Shown here one piece after another: positions 9,533 to 18,656 of a stretch of DNA of 64,000 nt. The DNA is taken from positions 2,976,001 through 3,040,000 of the forward strand of contig NZ_CP076853.1 of assembly GCF_018987265.1 (NCBI RefSeq). Reading direction: 5' to 3'. This stretch comes from Rhizobium sp. WYJ-E13. Lineage in GTDB: Bacteria > Pseudomonadota > Alphaproteobacteria > Rhizobiales > Rhizobiaceae. The translations under genes were made by a program, and so were the position numbers. Within the stretch, counting starts at the first letter, position 1, and each line of letters starts with the position of its first letter. The notes under the pieces are model-generated. The model was not told the origin of the DNA and did not search any database. It was given only the letters and a program-made list of their open reading frames with translations.

Positions 9533-11074
9533 TCACTCCATAACGGCGCTGTGGTCCACGGCCGGCGCAGCCTTCGGCTTGCGAAGCAGCAGCACCAGCG
9601 GCATGACGGCAAGCGACATCAGCATCAGCAGTTTGAAGTCATCTATATAGGCGATGATGGTCGACTGCAGCGTGATGACGTCGTTGAGCGCCGCACGGCC
9701 GATCGCCGTCAAAGGACTCAGGCCCTGTGCCGCCGTCGCATTAAAGGCGTGGTTGAACGGCGTCACATAGGCCGCGATCGACTCGTGATTGCTCTGCGTA
9801 TTCTCGACGATCAGCGCCGAAACGATCGAGATGCCGACCGAGGAGCCGATATTACGCGACAGATTATAGAGGCCCGTTCCGTCGCCGCGCATCTGGGCTG
9901 GCAGCGTCGCAAAGGCAATTGTCGTCAGCGGCACGAAGAGGAAACCGAGGCCGGCACCCTGGATGAAGCCGACCGAGATGATCGTCCACTGCGACACGTC
10001 AGGCGTCCAGCCGGTCATGTCGTACATTGCCCAGGCCGTCAGGCCGAGACCGAGCAGCAGCAGCCAGCGCGTATCCACCTTGCCGATCAACCGGCCGACG
10101 ATGAACATGCAGAGCATGGTGCCGAGGCCGCGCGGTCCCATGACAATACCCGCGGTGATGACCGGATAGCCCATCAGCGTCTGCAGATACGGCGTCATCA
10201 GCGCCAGCGAGGCGAGATAGGTGATGCCGATCACGAAGATGAAGACCATGCTGACGGTGAAATTCTGGTCGAGGAACAGCCGCGGATTGACGAAGGATTT
10301 CTCCGCCGTCAGCGTATGCACCAGGAGCAGATAGAAGGCCGCGGCGCAGACGATCGCTTCGATCATGATCTCGCCGGAGGAAAACCAGTCGAGCTGCTCG
10401 CCGCGGTCGAGGAAAAGCTGCAGCGAAGCAATAAACAGGCTCATCATCCCGAAGCCGAACCAGTCGAGCTTGGCGAGCACATCCCTCTTCGTCTCCGAGA
10501 CGAATATGACGATGCCGGCAAAGGCGAGCGCACCGATCGGAATGTTGATGTAAAAGACCCAGCGCCAGCTGATATTGTCGGTCAGCCAGCCGCCGATGAC
10601 AGGACCCAGAACCGGCCCGACCATGACCGAGACGCCGAATAGGGCCATGGCCGAGCCGCGCTCCTCGACGGAATAGATGTCGAGAAGGATGCCCTGGGAA
10701 AGCGGAACCAGCGAGGCGCCGAACAGGCCCTGCAGCAGGCGGAAGGCGACGATCTGCGGCAGCGATTGCGCCAGACCGCAGAGCACGGAGGCGACGACGA
10801 AGCCGACGATCGCCGTCAGCAGTACGCGCTTGCGGCCAAACTTGGCGGCAAGAAAGCCCGACGGCGGCGTCATGATCGCGGCAGCGACGATGTAGGAGGT
10901 CAAAACCCAGTTGATCTGGTCGGCGGAAGCCGAAACGCTGCCTTGGATGTAGGGCAGCGCCACGTTGGCGATCGTCGTATCAAGCGCCTGCATGATGACG
11001 GCGAGAATAACGCAGGCCGTGATCGCGCCGCGATTGGCAACCGGGGTTGCCGGTGATGCAGGAGCAGTGCTCAT
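9533..11074 (-). CDS. emrB: DHA2-family MFS drug exporter (EmrB/QacA type)
   Basis: A 513-aa proton-driven exporter of the 14-helix DHA2 family. Landmarks are ALDTTIANVALPYIQG in TM1 (residues 30-45), motif A GFLAAKFGRKRVLL, and motif C GPVLGPVIGGWL, which is specific to antiporters. The C-terminal loop and final helix end in LLLRKPKAAPA. It follows the EmrA-like adaptor by 5 bp and the marR gene further upstream, the classic emrRAB order. The assembled pump spans the envelope with an outer-membrane channel encoded elsewhere. Specificity is unknown, though such pumps in rhizobia commonly export plant phenolics (general knowledge). Confidence 0.93.
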   Translation of the reverse strand: MSTAPASPATPVANRGAITACVILAVIMQALDTTIANVALPYIQGSVSASADQINWVLTSYIVAAAIMTPPSGFLAAKFGRKRVLLTAIVGFVVASVLCGLAQSLPQIVAFRLLQGLFGASLVPLSQGILLDIYSVEERGSAMALFGVSVMVGPVLGPVIGGWLTDNISWRWVFYINIPIGALAFAGIVIFVSETKRDVLAKLDWFGFGMMSLFIASLQLFLDRGEQLDWFSSGEIMIEAIVCAAAFYLLLVHTLTAEKSFVNPRLFLDQNFTVSMVFIFVIGITYLASLALMTPYLQTLMGYPVITAGIVMGPRGLGTMLCMFIVGRLIGKVDTRWLLLLGLGLTAWAMYDMTGWTPDVSQWTIISVGFIQGAGLGFLFVPLTTIAFATLPAQMRGDGTGLYNLSRNIGSSVGISIVSALIVENTQSNHESIAAYVTPFNHAFNATAAQGLSPLTAIGRAALNDVITLQSTIIAYIDDFKLLMLMSLAVMPLVLLLRKPKAAPAVDHSAVME

Positions 11075-11079
11075 GGCCG

Positions 11080-12303
11080 TTACTCTTGGCTCTTGGCTTG
11101 GCCCAGGAGATTGTTGACGAAATCAGGCAAGCCCCGCGCATGACCTGTATCGACATCGACGACCGTGCTCATGCCGACGCGGAGCGGCGGTTTGCCCTGA
11201 GAGTCGTCGATGCTGACGCGCATCGGAATACGCTGCACGACCTTCACCCAGTTGCCGGTCGTATTCTGTGCCGGCAGCAGCGAGAAAGAAGAACCCGATG
11301 CCGGGCTGATGCTCTCGACCTTGCCCTTCCACAGGACGCCCGGATAGGTGTCGACGTAGATATCGACCGACTGGCCGGGCTTGACGTAGGTGAGTTCGGT
11401 TTCCTTCGGGCTTGCGGCGATCCACAGGTGCGAGGTCGAAACAAGCGAGAAGGCCTGCTGTGAAGCCTGCAGGTAGGAGCCGACCTGCAATGCGTTCACG
11501 TTGGTCACGACGCCATCGAACGGCGCCTTGACGACGCTGTGATCGAGCTCGCGCTGAGCGTTGTCGACCTGCGACTTGGCCTGCAGGTACAGCGGATTTT
11601 CCTCGACTGGCTGGTCGGCATTGCCGCCGAGCTGGGCAAGCGTCGTTGCGGCTTCCGCCTTGGCGACCGAAACCTTCTGCTGCGCGGCCTCGAGATTATG
11701 CTTGGCTTCGTCATAGGCCGATTGCGTCGCGCTGCCGTTGTTGACGAGGCTCTGCTGCCGGTCGAACTGCTCCTGGTAATAGGGCAGATCGGCTTCGGCC
11801 TGGGTGATCTCGGCAAGCGACTGCTGGTAGCTGGCCTTGAGGTTCATGATCTGGTTGCGCTGCGCGCCGAGCTGCGCCTTGGCGCCGTCAAGCGCGATCC
11901 TGAAGGCGTCGGACTGCAGGCTGAAAAGCACCTGTCCCGCCTTGACCTGTTCGTTCTCATGCACGTTGATCTTCGCGACGATGCCCGAAACATCGGTCGT
12001 GATGCCCACCATGTCCGCCTGGATATAGGCGTTGTCGGTCGACATGACCTGGCCGCCATTGACGTAATAATAGCCGCCGACGACGAGCGCCAAAGGCAGC
12101 AGGGCAAAGAGGACGGGGCGGGTGAAGCTGCGCCGGCGGCGGACCTTGTTGCCGCCAGGCGCAGCCACCGCGGCAGCCGCGGGCGCTGAATTGGATGAAG
12201 GCGCCTCAGCCACCGTTTCCGGTTGTTGGGGAATGTCTTTTTCTTCGAGAGGGTTCTTGGCATTCGCGTCGGACACGACGCGCAGCGAGGATTGGTCAGC
12301 CAT
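11080..12303 (-). CDS. emrA: EmrA-type membrane fusion protein (HlyD family)
   Basis: A 407-aa adaptor with a single N-terminal anchor (LFALLPLALVVGGYYYVNGG, about residues 67-86) after a charged cytoplasmic tail. It then has the biotinyl-lipoyl half VMSTDNAYIQADMVGI, a long coiled alpha-hairpin, the second half HSVVKAPFDGVVTNV, and a beta-barrel. The order and anchor are those of EmrA rather than AcrA. The ATG at 12303 overlaps the end of marR by 8 bp; an ATG 12 nt upstream at 12315 is also possible. It is co-transcribed with marR and emrB. Confidence 0.92.
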   Translation of the reverse strand: MADQSSLRVVSDANAKNPLEEKDIPQQPETVAEAPSSNSAPAAAAVAAPGGNKVRRRRSFTRPVLFALLPLALVVGGYYYVNGGQVMSTDNAYIQADMVGITTDVSGIVAKINVHENEQVKAGQVLFSLQSDAFRIALDGAKAQLGAQRNQIMNLKASYQQSLAEITQAEADLPYYQEQFDRQQSLVNNGSATQSAYDEAKHNLEAAQQKVSVAKAEAATTLAQLGGNADQPVEENPLYLQAKSQVDNAQRELDHSVVKAPFDGVVTNVNALQVGSYLQASQQAFSLVSTSHLWIAASPKETELTYVKPGQSVDIYVDTYPGVLWKGKVESISPASGSSFSLLPAQNTTGNWVKVVQRIPMRVSIDDSQGKPPLRVGMSTVVDVDTGHARGLPDFVNNLLGQAKSQE

Positions 12304-12760
12304 GTTTTGTCTCATTCTCGGCGACCGGAGACCGGCACGCCTGCACCAGGTTCGTCTTCATTACGGACAGGATGTGGAAAAGCTGGTCGCGCTGTTCGGG
12401 CGTGACGCTTTCCAATGCTTCGCCGCGCGTCACGTCGCCGATTTTGCGCATTTCGGCGAGAATCGGATGGGCTGCTTCACGCATGTAGAGCAGCCAGATG
12501 CGCCGGTCGGTCGGATGCTGGCGGCGTTCGATCAGGCCGCGCTCGGCAAGCTTGTCGAGGATGCGGACCAGCGTGATCGGTTCGATTTCGAGGATCTCGG
12601 CAAGCCCACTCTGATGGATGCCTTCATTATTGGCGAGATAGGCAAGTGTCTGCCACTGAGACCGCGTCAGCCCAAGGTCCTTTGCGCGCTGCTCAAACCG
12701 CTTGCGAAGCAGGCGGGCAACGTCGTGCAGAAGAAAACCGAGTGTTGGATTGTTGGTCAT
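12296..12760 (-). CDS. MarR family transcriptional regulator
   Basis: A 154-aa winged-helix repressor starting MTNNPTLGFLLHDVARLLRK, with GAAGG just upstream. The frame is open further upstream to 12844, but that region holds dyads, so the short start is preferred. The recognition region is SGLAEILEIEPITLVRILDKL, and the wing is ERRQHPTDRRIWLLYM (residues about 77-92), a very typical MarR signature. It is first in the operon with emrA and emrB, so it should be an autorepressor released by a phenolic-type ligand; ligand identity is unknown. Confidence 0.92.
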   Translation of the reverse strand: MTNNPTLGFLLHDVARLLRKRFEQRAKDLGLTRSQWQTLAYLANNEGIHQSGLAEILEIEPITLVRILDKLAERGLIERRQHPTDRRIWLLYMREAAHPILAEMRKIGDVTRGEALESVTPEQRDQLFHILSVMKTNLVQACRSPVAENETKHG

Positions 12761-12779
12761 ATACCTTCGCCGGCTAGTA

Positions 12780-12813
12780 ATAAGCATCCTTATGATGTTA
12801 ATAGATATATTGA
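12780..12813. promoter_or_regulatory. Candidate MarR operator dyads
   Basis: ATAAG-CATC-CTTAT (12780-12793) is a perfect dyad 20 bp upstream of the marR start. TTAATA-GATA-TATTGA (12798-12813) is a near-perfect second one. Position and AT-rich symmetry suit a MarR autoregulatory operator. No direct evidence. Confidence 0.45.
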
Positions 12814-13257
12814 GCATGTACGGCGCACAAGGATGCAGCCTCAAGATTCCGCACCTGCGGCCAAAATGCCGCAGCCGGCACTAAGGAGGGCCTTCGATCC
12901 GGTCTTTCGAGAGATTCAAGCAGCGGCCGAAACTCGTCACAGCAATGCGATAAAGCGACACATCGGCAGAAGTGCCGGGGTTAGAGGAACTCCAAATCAA
13001 CGCAATCAATTGACATTTGCAATTTTTGGATTCTCCCGTTTATAGTCTGCCTTCATAGAGTTAGGGGGGAAGCAGAATTTTCTCCCTCCGGTTGATTTCG
13101 AGGCGCTGGCTTGCACCTGTCATCTTCCCGGCAGCCAAGCATGACTAGAATTCGGACTTGGGACGAAGGCTCATGCTTTCGTTCCAGCAGGTATGAACAG
13201 CTTATCTCAAGCATAGGTTCAGGCGGCTGCATTCGGCCGCCCGCAAGGGGGACCGGA
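12814..13257. other. Intergenic region upstream of the second RND operon, with candidate promoter
   Basis: This 444-bp gap separates divergent marR and the adaptor gene. It holds a possible sigma-70 promoter TTGCAA (13017-13022), 18 nt, TATAGT (13041-13046). GGCGGC (13222-13227) with GCCGCC (13236-13241) forms a hairpin directly before the AAGGGGG ribosome site at 13245. That implies a leader of about 200 nt. No convincing coding frame was found in it. Confidence 0.4.
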
Positions 13258-14433
13258 ATGGCTTATTCACTTCGACAGACACTAGCGCTCGGCTGCTTCG
13301 CGGCCCTCCTGCCGCTTACCGTTGAGGCGCAACAGGCGTCTGCTCCCCCACCCGTCACCGTTGCCAAGCCCGTGGTGCGCGATGTGGTCGACAATGATGA
13401 GTTCATCGGCCGCTTCGAGCCTGTCGATGAGGTATCCGTCCGCTCGCGGGTCGGGGGTTACCTGCAGGAGATCGACTTCACCGACGGCGCTCTGGTGAAA
13501 CAGGGCGACCGCCTCTTCGTCATCGATCAGCGCCCGTTTGTCACCGCGCTCAATCAGGCGAATGCCGCGCTCGAGGCGTCGAAATCGGCTCTGGTCTTTG
13601 CCGATGCGCAATATAAGCGCGCCCAGTCGCTGGCTTCGAGCGGCAGCCAGTCGGCGCAGACGCTGGACGATCGCCGCCGCGAATTCGATTCAGCCCAGGC
13701 CAATGTCCGCGGCGCTCAGGCTGCAGCCGATCGCGCAGCTCTCGACATGGAATATACGGAGATCACTGCGCCGCTCAGCGGCCGCATCGACCGGCGCCTG
13801 ATCTCTGCCGGCAATCTCGTGCAGACAGATCAGACCGTGCTCACGACGATCGTCTCACTCGATCCGATCGATTTCTATTTCGATGTCGACGAGCGCCGCC
13901 TGCTCAATTTCGCTGACACTGCACGCAAGCTCGGCAAGGACCTCCAGCAGGGCGGCGGCGGACTGGATGTGACAGTCACGATCTCGGATCCCAATGCCAA
14001 GCCATTCAAGGGAAAACTCGATTTCGCCGAGAACCGGATCGACAATGAGAGCGGCACCATTCGTCTGCGTGCCCGCTTCCCCAACCCCGATCTCGTCCTT
14101 CAGCCCGGCCTCTTCGGCCGCATTCAGGTCGAAGCCTCGAATACCTATCAGGCCGTTCTTGTCCCCGACGAGGCGATCGGTTCCGACCAGAACGAGCGTG
14201 TCGTTTACGTCGTCGGCGCCGACGGCACGGTTTCGACCAAGCCCGTGAGGCCCGGCCCGCGGCTCTATGGCTACCGCGTCATTCGCGAGGGACTCGACGG
14301 CACCGAGACGATTATCGTCAATGGCCTGATACGCGCTCGGCCCGGCGCAAAGGTCACGCCTCAGATGACCGAATTGCCGAAGGAGCGGACGGACGCGCCG
14401 CCGGAAACCGCCGGTGCGGAGAGCGGCCAATGA
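13258..14433 (+). CDS. RND efflux periplasmic adaptor subunit (MexE-like)
   Basis: A 391-aa membrane-fusion protein. The ATG at 13258 starts a clear signal peptide (MAYSLRQTLALGCFAALLP, cleavage probably after VEA) behind AAGGGGGACCGG. The open frame upstream to 13111 is not signal-like and is rejected. Lipoyl halves are VSVRSRVGGYLQEIDFTDG and YTEITAPLSGRIDRRLIS, with the alpha-hairpin between (about residues 95-165), then a barrel domain and a Pro/Glu-rich tail. The stop overlaps the pump gene start as ATGA, so translation is coupled. It is a separate pump from the one at 1-3232. Confidence 0.94.
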   Translation: MAYSLRQTLALGCFAALLPLTVEAQQASAPPPVTVAKPVVRDVVDNDEFIGRFEPVDEVSVRSRVGGYLQEIDFTDGALVKQGDRLFVIDQRPFVTALNQANAALEASKSALVFADAQYKRAQSLASSGSQSAQTLDDRRREFDSAQANVRGAQAAADRAALDMEYTEITAPLSGRIDRRLISAGNLVQTDQTVLTTIVSLDPIDFYFDVDERRLLNFADTARKLGKDLQQGGGGLDVTVTISDPNAKPFKGKLDFAENRIDNESGTIRLRARFPNPDLVLQPGLFGRIQVEASNTYQAVLVPDEAIGSDQNERVVYVVGADGTVSTKPVRPGPRLYGYRVIREGLDGTETIIVNGLIRARPGAKVTPQMTELPKERTDAPPETAGAESGQ

Positions 14434-17400
14434 GATTTGCCCATTTCTTCGTGGACCGGCCGATCTTTGCGGCCGTCATCTCCATTGTTCTTCTCGTCGT
14501 CGGCAGTATTGCTTACACGCAATTGCCGGTCTCCCAATATCCGGAGATCGCACCGCCGACCATCGTCGTTCGCACCTCCTATCCAGGCGCCGACCCGCAG
14601 ACGATCGCCGATACGGTTTCGACCCCGCTCGAACAGCAGATCAACGGCGTCGAAGACATGCTCTACATGTCTTCTTACTCCAGCGCCGACGGCGCCATGT
14701 CGCTGACGATCACCTTCAAGCTCGGCACCGATCTCGACAAGGTGCAGGTTCTTGTGCAGAACCGCGTTTCCATCGCCCTGCCCCGTCTTCCCGAGGAAGT
14801 CCAACGGCTTGGCGTGACCACCGACAAGAGCTCGCCTGACCTGATGATGGTGGTGCATCTGCTGTCGCCGTCGCATCGTTATGACCAGCTCTACGTCTCG
14901 AACTATGCGCGCAACCGCATACGCGACGTTCTCGTGCGCCTTGATGGCGTCGGTGACGTGCAACTCTTCGGTGAACGCCAGTATTCGATGCGAATTTGGC
15001 TGGACCCGGAGAAGCTCTCCGCCTACGGGATGACTTCAGATGACGTCGTCGCCGCATTAAGAGACCAGAACGTCCAGGTATCGGGAGGCAAGATCGGCGC
15101 TCCGCCGGTGACCGGCAAGAATGCGTTCGAATATACGGTACGAACGGACGGGCGTTTCTCGGATGTCCGCCAGTTCCGGTACGTCATTGTGAAATCGACG
15201 GCCACCGGCCGGCTCGTGTCGCTGCAGGATGTCGCCCGTATCGAACTTGGCGCACAGGATTACGTCACCAACAGCTATCTCAATAATGACCCTGCCGTTG
15301 CTCTCGGCATCTTTGCCCGGCCAGGAACCAACGCACTGGATACCGCCCATCAGATCCAGGCCATCATGAAGGACCTGTCTCAGAATTTCCCGCAGGGGCT
15401 GGAATATCGCATCGTCTATGACACGACCGAATTCATCTCGGATTCGATCTACGAGGTCTATAGGACCATCGCTGAAGCGGCGATCCTCGTGGCGATCGTC
15501 GTCCTCGTTTTCCTGCAATCCTGGCGAACCGCCCTCATTCCGATCATCGCCATCCCCGTATCGCTGATTGGCACTTTCGCAGTCCTGCTCGCCTTTGGCT
15601 TCTCGCTCAACATGCTCACCCTGTTCGGCCTCGTACTGGCGATTGGTATCGTTGTAGACGATGCGATCGTGGTGGTGGAAAATGTCGAGCGAAACCTGGC
15701 GCGCGGCATGACTCCGAAACAGGCGGCGCACGTCACGATGGACGAAGTCGGAACCGCCGTCGTCGCCATCTCGCTGGTGCTGATCGCAGTCTTCGTGCCG
15801 ACGGCCTTCATTCCGGGGATTTCCGGTCAGTTCTACAAACAGTTTGCGGTGACGATATCAGTCACCACGGCAATTTCCGCATTGAATTCACTGACCCTTT
15901 CGCCTGCGCTCGCAGGCATCTTGCTCAAAACCCATAATCATGAAAGCAAGCGCAGGAATATCTTCTCCCAGTTGGGGAGCGGTCTTGCAAATGGCTTCAA
16001 CCGCGGCTTCGATCGAATGAGCTTGGGCTATTCCTGGATCGTCCGGCATCTGGTCAGCAGCTGGGTCGGATTGACCGCTTCGCTCGTCGTCTTCGCCTGC
16101 CTGCTGGGCGCGACCTGGTATATGGGACAGAAGGTTCCCTCGGGCTTCATCCCGACTATGGACCAGGGTTATGCGATCGTCGTCATCCAGCTTCCGGACG
16201 GCGCCTCGCTGGCACGTACCGACGCCGTCGTCAAACAGGTGGGTGACATCGCCCGCACGGTGCCAGGCGTCGGTAATGCCGTGCAGTTTGCCGGTTTCAG
16301 CGGGGCGACCTTTACCAATGCCTCGAATGCCGGCGTCGTCTTCGTCCCGTTCAAATCCTTTGCCGACCGTGAAGAAGGCGGCGAGACCGCCAACAAGATC
16401 ATCGGCGAGCTCTACGGCAAGCTTCAGAGCATCCAGGAAGCCTTCATCATTGCCATCCCGCCGCCATCCGTGCGTGGCGTCGGCAATTCGGGCGGCTTCA
16501 AGATGCAGATTTTGGATCTTGAGAGCTCTGACATGACGCGTGTCCTGGGTCTCGCTCGCCAGATGATGGGCGCCGCTGCAACGACCCCGGGACTGACCGG
16601 CGTCTTTACGACATTCTCGGATGCAAGCCCGCAATATTTCCTTGCAATCGACCGCGACAAGGCACGTTTCCTGAACGTGCCGATCCCCAATATCTTCAAC
16701 GCATTGTCCATCAACCTTGGTGTCGCCTATGTGAACGATTTCAATGCGTTCGGGCGCGTCTACCAGGTTCGCGCCCAGGCTGACCGGCAATATCGCATGG
16801 ATAGGGACGACATTCTCGCGCTGAAGGTTCGATCGGCAACCGGCGCGCTGGTTCCGCTTGGCACCCTGATGGATATCCAGGATTCCAGCGGTCCGGCACT
16901 TGTCCAGCGCTACAACATGTATGTCTCGGTGCCGCTTCAGGGCAATCCGACGCCCGGCACATCGACCGGCGACGCGATCAAGAAGATGGAAGCGCTGGCG
17001 GGGCAGATCCTGCCGCCCGGAACGAGCTTCGAGTGGACTGAGCTTGCCTATCAGGAAACCCACACCGGCAACACCGCGATCTATATCTTCGCCCTATCGG
17101 TGATCTTCGTCTTTCTTGCGCTTGCGGCACAATATGAAAGCTGGGTCCTGCCTCTGGCAATCATCCTCATCGTTCCGCTCGCAGTGCTCGCCGCATTGAT
17201 CGGCGTGTGGCTCAGGGGGATGGACAACAACGTCCTGACACAGATCGGCCTGATCGTGCTGATTGGTCTTGCTGCCAAGAACGCCATCCTGATCGTCGAG
17301 TTTGCAAGACAGGCGGAAGAGGAAGGGAAAAGCGTCGTGGATGCCGCAATCGAAGCAAGCCATCTTCGCCTGCGCCCGATCCTGATGACGGCCTTCGCCT

Positions 17401-17612
17401 TCATTTTCGGCGTCCTGCCGCTTGCCATCGCCACCGGCCCCGGTGCTGAAATGCGTCAGTCGCTCGGCACGGCCGTCTTCTCCGGCATGCTGGGTGTAAC
17501 GTTCTTCGGCCTGTTCCTGACGCCGGTCTTCTACGTCGCGCTGCGCCGCTGGCGCAAAAAGCCGGCGAAGGTACCGGCTGCTCATGCAGATGCCGAGGAA
17601 AACGCAGCCTAG
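14430..17612 (+). CDS. RND multidrug efflux permease (AcrB/MexF family)
   Basis: Full-length RND pump subunit of 1060 aa starting MRFAHFFVDRPIFAAVIS. It shows two large periplasmic porter loops and twelve expected helices. The proton-relay motif GIVVDDAIVVVENVERN lies in TM4 (near residue 408), and GLAAKNAILIVEFARQ in TM10 (near residue 950). It overlaps the adaptor gene by 4 bp. A dispersed hairpin repeat begins at its stop codon. The C-terminal tail is short and hydrophilic. No outer-membrane factor follows, as with the first RND operon. Confidence 0.96.
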   Translation: MRFAHFFVDRPIFAAVISIVLLVVGSIAYTQLPVSQYPEIAPPTIVVRTSYPGADPQTIADTVSTPLEQQINGVEDMLYMSSYSSADGAMSLTITFKLGTDLDKVQVLVQNRVSIALPRLPEEVQRLGVTTDKSSPDLMMVVHLLSPSHRYDQLYVSNYARNRIRDVLVRLDGVGDVQLFGERQYSMRIWLDPEKLSAYGMTSDDVVAALRDQNVQVSGGKIGAPPVTGKNAFEYTVRTDGRFSDVRQFRYVIVKSTATGRLVSLQDVARIELGAQDYVTNSYLNNDPAVALGIFARPGTNALDTAHQIQAIMKDLSQNFPQGLEYRIVYDTTEFISDSIYEVYRTIAEAAILVAIVVLVFLQSWRTALIPIIAIPVSLIGTFAVLLAFGFSLNMLTLFGLVLAIGIVVDDAIVVVENVERNLARGMTPKQAAHVTMDEVGTAVVAISLVLIAVFVPTAFIPGISGQFYKQFAVTISVTTAISALNSLTLSPALAGILLKTHNHESKRRNIFSQLGSGLANGFNRGFDRMSLGYSWIVRHLVSSWVGLTASLVVFACLLGATWYMGQKVPSGFIPTMDQGYAIVVIQLPDGASLARTDAVVKQVGDIARTVPGVGNAVQFAGFSGATFTNASNAGVVFVPFKSFADREEGGETANKIIGELYGKLQSIQEAFIIAIPPPSVRGVGNSGGFKMQILDLESSDMTRVLGLARQMMGAAATTPGLTGVFTTFSDASPQYFLAIDRDKARFLNVPIPNIFNALSINLGVAYVNDFNAFGRVYQVRAQADRQYRMDRDDILALKVRSATGALVPLGTLMDIQDSSGPALVQRYNMYVSVPLQGNPTPGTSTGDAIKKMEALAGQILPPGTSFEWTELAYQETHTGNTAIYIFALSVIFVFLALAAQYESWVLPLAIILIVPLAVLAALIGVWLRGMDNNVLTQIGLIVLIGLAAKNAILIVEFARQAEEEGKSVVDAAIEASHLRLRPILMTAFAFIFGVLPLAIATGPGAEMRQSLGTAVFSGMLGVTFFGLFLTPVFYVALRRWRKKPAKVPAAHADAEENAA

Positions 17613-17673
17613 AGCAACTCCAGCAGCAAAGGTGCTTAGCGGTCCTGCCTCCGGAATTGCGAGAAAACAAAGG
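17611..17673. repeat. Dispersed intergenic hairpin repeat, copy A
   Basis: This copy reads AGAGCAACTCCAGCAGCAAA, then GGTGCTTAGCGGTCCTGCCT, then CCGGAATTGCGAGAAAACAA. It aligns with the copies at 19782 and 62281. The arms GCAACTCC and GGAATTGC are imperfect here. It sits immediately after the RND stop codon and before a convergent gene. Similar elements are, from memory, abundant in Rhizobium genomes. Confidence 0.65.
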
Positions 17674-17717
17674 GAGGACATTTCGTGTTTCGAAGAAAAA
17701 CGGAAATACTCTCAGGC

Positions 17718-18494
17718 TCAGGTGGAGAAGAGGTGAACCTGCCCCTGCCAGAAACGGGCAACGGAGAGCTTGCCGCTCCTGAAGGCGCGGGTATCGAGGT
17801 TCAGCCGCATCGGCTGTACATCCGGCTGGTCGCTGGGTGTATGTCCGTGCACGATGAGTTTCGGCAGCGGCAGTGGGCTTTCCAGGAAGCGCTGGCGGAT
17901 GAAGGCCAGGTCGTCATCCGCTTGCTCTTCGAGCGGCACGCGCGGATCGATACCGGCATGCACGAAGACGACGTCAGGCGTATCAAGCATGATCGGCATG
18001 GCGCGGATAAAGTCGATATGCGTATGCGGCAGCGACTGGCGGATGAAGGCGTCCAGCTGCGCACCGGAGCGGAAGACAAGCGGCAGATGATCGGGATCGA
18101 GGCCGTAAGATCGCAGAAGCTCGGCAGCACCCATGGTCATCCAGTCGTCATAGGATGCCCAGCCGTCGATATAGTCGAGCATGACGATCTCATGGTTGCC
18201 GGCAAGGCAGATGCGCTCGAAGCCTTCGGGCGCCGGATCCATGAGATGGCTGAGGACATGCGCCGATTGAGGGCCGCGATCGACATAATCGCCGAGCATG
18301 ACGATGAGCTTGGTGCCCGGCAGATGCTCGGCATCGCGCACGATCGCCTCTTCGGCTTTCTGCAGCAGGTCGAGACGCCCGTGCACGTCGCCAATGGCAT
18401 AGGTCGGGACTTCGGCTATATCCATGCTCACGCGCGGACGCGGCTGACGTCCAGCCTTCGAACCCTCGCGGTTTCGTGCAAGAGAATCGCTCAT
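17718..18494 (-). CDS. Metallophosphoesterase / PPP-family serine-threonine phosphatase-like
   Basis: A cytoplasmic 258-aa phosphoesterase with the whole PPP metal-site series: GDVHGR (near residue 36), GDYVDRG (near 70), GNHE (near 98), a downstream FVHAGID and HGHT. This matches bacterial PrpA/ApaH-like phosphatases. Three ATGs are in tandem at 18500, 18497 and 18494; an AGGA directly abuts the first, so the third gives normal spacing and is chosen. It is convergent with the RND gene and divergent from the SfnB-like gene. Substrates may be phosphoproteins or nucleotides; sequence alone does not decide. Confidence 0.88.
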   Translation of the reverse strand: MSDSLARNREGSKAGRQPRPRVSMDIAEVPTYAIGDVHGRLDLLQKAEEAIVRDAEHLPGTKLIVMLGDYVDRGPQSAHVLSHLMDPAPEGFERICLAGNHEIVMLDYIDGWASYDDWMTMGAAELLRSYGLDPDHLPLVFRSGAQLDAFIRQSLPHTHIDFIRAMPIMLDTPDVVFVHAGIDPRVPLEEQADDDLAFIRQRFLESPLPLPKLIVHGHTPSDQPDVQPMRLNLDTRAFRSGKLSVARFWQGQVHLFST

Positions 18495-18656
18495 CATCAT
18501 TCCTGATCACTTGGCCGTCCCTTAACCATAAGTAGAGCATACGGCAAGGCGATCAAGCTGGTAAGAAAATTCGGCCGGCCGGGCTTTTGTGGAAAAACCG
18601 GCCTTACCTAAGCCGATGCAATCGCGCACTTTTTTAACACTAGGAAAGAGTGGCAG

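Noticed and set aside
15888..17063. 391-codon open frame on the minus strand opposite the RND permease
   Set aside because: Antisense to a fully conserved RND sequence; composition is typical of a complementary-strand artefact.
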